This document shows, piece by piece, positions 17,581 to 19,792 of a DNA stretch of 19,792 nt. The notes beneath the pieces are model-generated. The model was not told the origin of the DNA and did not search any database. It saw only the letters and a list, made by a program, of their open reading frames with translations. The position numbers and the translations under genes were made by a program. Source of the DNA: Amanita rubescens (Eukaryota > Basidiomycota > Agaricomycetes > Agaricales > Amanitaceae); NCBI GenBank assembly GCA_015039365.1, contig WION01000773.1:1-19792 (forward strand), read 5' to 3'. Each line of letters begins with the position of its first letter. Within the stretch, counting starts at the first letter, position 1.

Positions 17581-19792
17581 ATGACCGACTTTGGCTTCCG
17601 TTTGCAGTCCGAATTACCTCTTGTATCCGACCATGTATCTGAAGAACAGATCGCTGGATTTCACGCAGTAGAGCGTGACCCGACTTCCTGGGCTGGTTCT
17701 TTACCTGCGAATCAAGGTCTATACCTCAACGAAAACGAGAAAGATTCTTGCGGTGTAGGCTTCATTTGCCATATTAAGGGTGAATATAGCCACAAAATCG
17801 TCTCAGATGCCCGCCAATTACTTTGCGCTATGACACACCGTGGCGCCGTAGGTGCTGATAGCCGTGATGGTGACGGCGCTGGCGTCATGACTGCCATCCC
17901 TCACTATTTCTTTAAGCGAGAGGCCGAGAGGGACATTAACTGTACACTTCCCGAACCTGGCGAATATGCCGTTGGAAATGTTTTCTTCAAGGCAAACGAT
18001 CCCGTTCAGTTGCAAGCTCACCAAGCCGTGTTCACCAAACTTGCAGCAGATCTCGGCCTGCGTGTCCTAGGTTGGAGAGAAGTTCCAACAGACGGGACTA
18101 TACTCGGCCCCGCTGCAAGAAGCAAAGAACCTGCCATATACCAGCCTTTCGTCGTTCTTCGGAGCCACTATGGTGACGGTAATGTCAGTCAAGGTGATAC
18201 ATTCGATGCGAAGCACTTTGAGCGTCAATTATATGTTCTCAGAAAGCACGCAACGCATAGCATGTTTGTGTTTTCCATTCCTTCGGAAATTATTAAATAA
18301 GCTGAATGCTTTGGCTTCGGTACGAAAAGTACTCTTGCAAAAGGTTTCTATGTTTGTTCGCTGTCGCCCAAAAATATTGTGTACAAGGGTCAATTGACTC
18401 CTCCTCAAGTATACAATTACTATCACGATCTCAATCACGTCCTGTATCGTTCCCACTTCACATTGGTACACTCGCGATTTTCGACCAATACATTCCCGAG
18501 CTGGGACCGTGCGCAACCAATGAGATTAGCTGCACACAATGGTCAGTTCATCCATAATGCCTACGTGGCGGATGCCTAACTTCAATTCCGATGCTAGGCG
18601 AAATTAACACCGTCCGCGGAAATAAGAATTGGATGCGTGCCCGTGAAGGCGTCTTGTCATCCCAACACTTTGGTGAACAACTAGACCTGTTGTATCCCAT
18701 TATCGAAACGGGAGGGTCAGATTCCGCCGCGTTTGACAATGTCCTAGAATTACTCGTCGTGAATGGGGTTGTTACATTGCCTGAGGCCGTGATGATGATG
18801 ATTCCCGAAGCATGGCAGGGGAACGAACAGATGGAACCTCAGAAACGCGCATTTTACAACTGGGCCGCCTGCTTACAAGAGCCCTGGGACGGCCCTGCTC
18901 TCTTTACCTTCAGTGACGGTCGCTATTGTGGTGCGAACCTTGATCGTAATGGTCTTCGCCCTTGTCGTTTTATCGTCACCAGTGATGATATCATTGTTTG
19001 CGCTTCGGAAGTTGGTGCTTTATATATTGCACCAGAAAAAGTCGTTCAAAAAGGAAGACTCAATCCCGGCCGTATGCTTCTTGTTGATACCGTCGAAGGA
19101 CAGAATCGTCGACGACAAGAATTGAAACGCACGACAGCCGCCAAGCAAAACTTTGGGTCATGGATCGAAGCACATGTCTTGCACGTACCAAACATCATCA
19201 AGCGCGTAAGAAGAGGCAACATAAATCTGGAGCCTACGCTAGACGATCAATCCTTTAAGCAATGATCCTAAACTACTCGCATTCGGATTTACAGCGGAAC
19301 AGTTGACTTTGCTGATGCTTCCTATGGTAACGGATGGGAAAGAAGCACTTGGCTCGATGGGTAATGATGCACCTCTTGCTGCTATGGCCGTGCAGCCCCG
19401 CGTCATCTACGATTACTTCCGTCAACTCTTTGCCCAAGTAACAAATCCTCCGATTGATCCAATTCGTGAAAGTATTGTCATGTCTCTTGAGGCTTATGTA
19501 GGCCCAGAGGGAAATCTACTAGAGATGAAACCGGAACAATGCCACCGTATTCTTCTTCCGTCGCCTTTGTTATCCATCGAAGAGATGAATGCGATGAAAA
19601 ACTTGAAAGCTGCATATAGCACTTGGCCTTCCAGAACAATTGATATTACGTTCCCGAAGGAGGAAGGTCTCCCGGGGTACAAGCTTGCTCTCGAGCGTGT
19701 TTGCAGCGAAGCGACGCAAGCCATCGACGACGGAATCAAGGTCATTATATTGAGTGACCGTGCTATAGGTCCCCAACGTGTCCCCCTTTCGG
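17581..19792 (+). CDS. GLT1: Glutamate synthase (GOGAT), 5' part, cut by window edge
   Basis: Converts glutamine and 2-oxoglutarate to two glutamates using NAD(P)H. Fungal GLT1 is one chain of roughly 2,100 residues; about the first third is here. A propeptide (1-56) precedes the class II amidotransferase nucleophile Cys57 in [14 protein letters not shown]; then [85 protein letters not shown] and [20 protein letters not shown]. The central domain begins ([40 protein letters not shown]). Introns: 18264-18329 and 18542-18597, both GT-AG and restoring conserved text. Three indels in exon 3: an extra C at 19101 and a missing G near 19119 cancel each other, turning the expected RIVDDK into NRRRQ; an extra T in 19254-19256 breaks the frame for good (premature TGA 19263-19265), with clear GOGAT text in the next frame to the right edge. 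Confidence 0.92.

Overview
The window reads as nuclear DNA of a filamentous basidiomycete, most likely an agaricomycete. The genes are packed and alternate strands. Nearly every conserved gene is cut by many very short introns (about 45-69 nt, mostly GT-AG, many with CTAAC/CTAAT-like branch points), and there is an agaricomycete-style F-box-like gene. Identifications rest on reading spliced frames by eye and on remembered family motifs; no search was run.

Layout: a small unidentified minus-strand gene (212-575); a 695-bp non-autonomous DNA transposon (662-1356) with terminal inverted repeats and a perfect 8-bp target-site duplication; a badly frameshifted ECO1/ESCO cohesin acetyltransferase gene (1422-2564, +); an unclear coding-like stretch (2645-3214, +); CDC45 (5656-3241, -); an F-box-like gene (5873-7398, +) divergent from CDC45; an AIM25-type phospholipid scramblase gene (9236-7725, -); mitochondrial translation initiation factor IF-2 (9368-12374, +) divergent from the scramblase; a CHORD-CS protein (13781-12397, -) ending 22 bp from the IF-2 stop; about 1.9 kb with no recognised gene; LST8, the TOR-complex WD40 protein (15652-17154, +, 11 exons); and the 5' part of GLT1, NADH/NADPH glutamate synthase (17581 to the right edge, +).

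The genes are housekeeping: sister-chromatid cohesion (ECO1), CMG helicase (CDC45), mitochondrial translation and lipids (IF-2, scramblase), HSP90 co-chaperone work (CHORD-CS), TORC1/2 signalling (LST8) and ammonia assimilation (GLT1). The two S-phase genes both carry a CACGTG box plus an ACGCGT (MCB-type) box near their starts. The two probably mitochondrial genes share a 131-bp divergent promoter.

The main anomaly is uneven integrity. F-box, IF-2, CHORD-CS and LST8 splice into uninterrupted proteins. ECO1 carries about six indels, CDC45 two, GLT1 three, and the scramblase gene lacks the G of one splice donor. Since ECO1 and CDC45 are essential in yeasts, residual consensus errors are the simplest explanation, but real decay cannot be excluded. 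I found no rRNA, tRNA, CRISPR, prophage or biosynthetic cluster, and no clear new multi-gene system.
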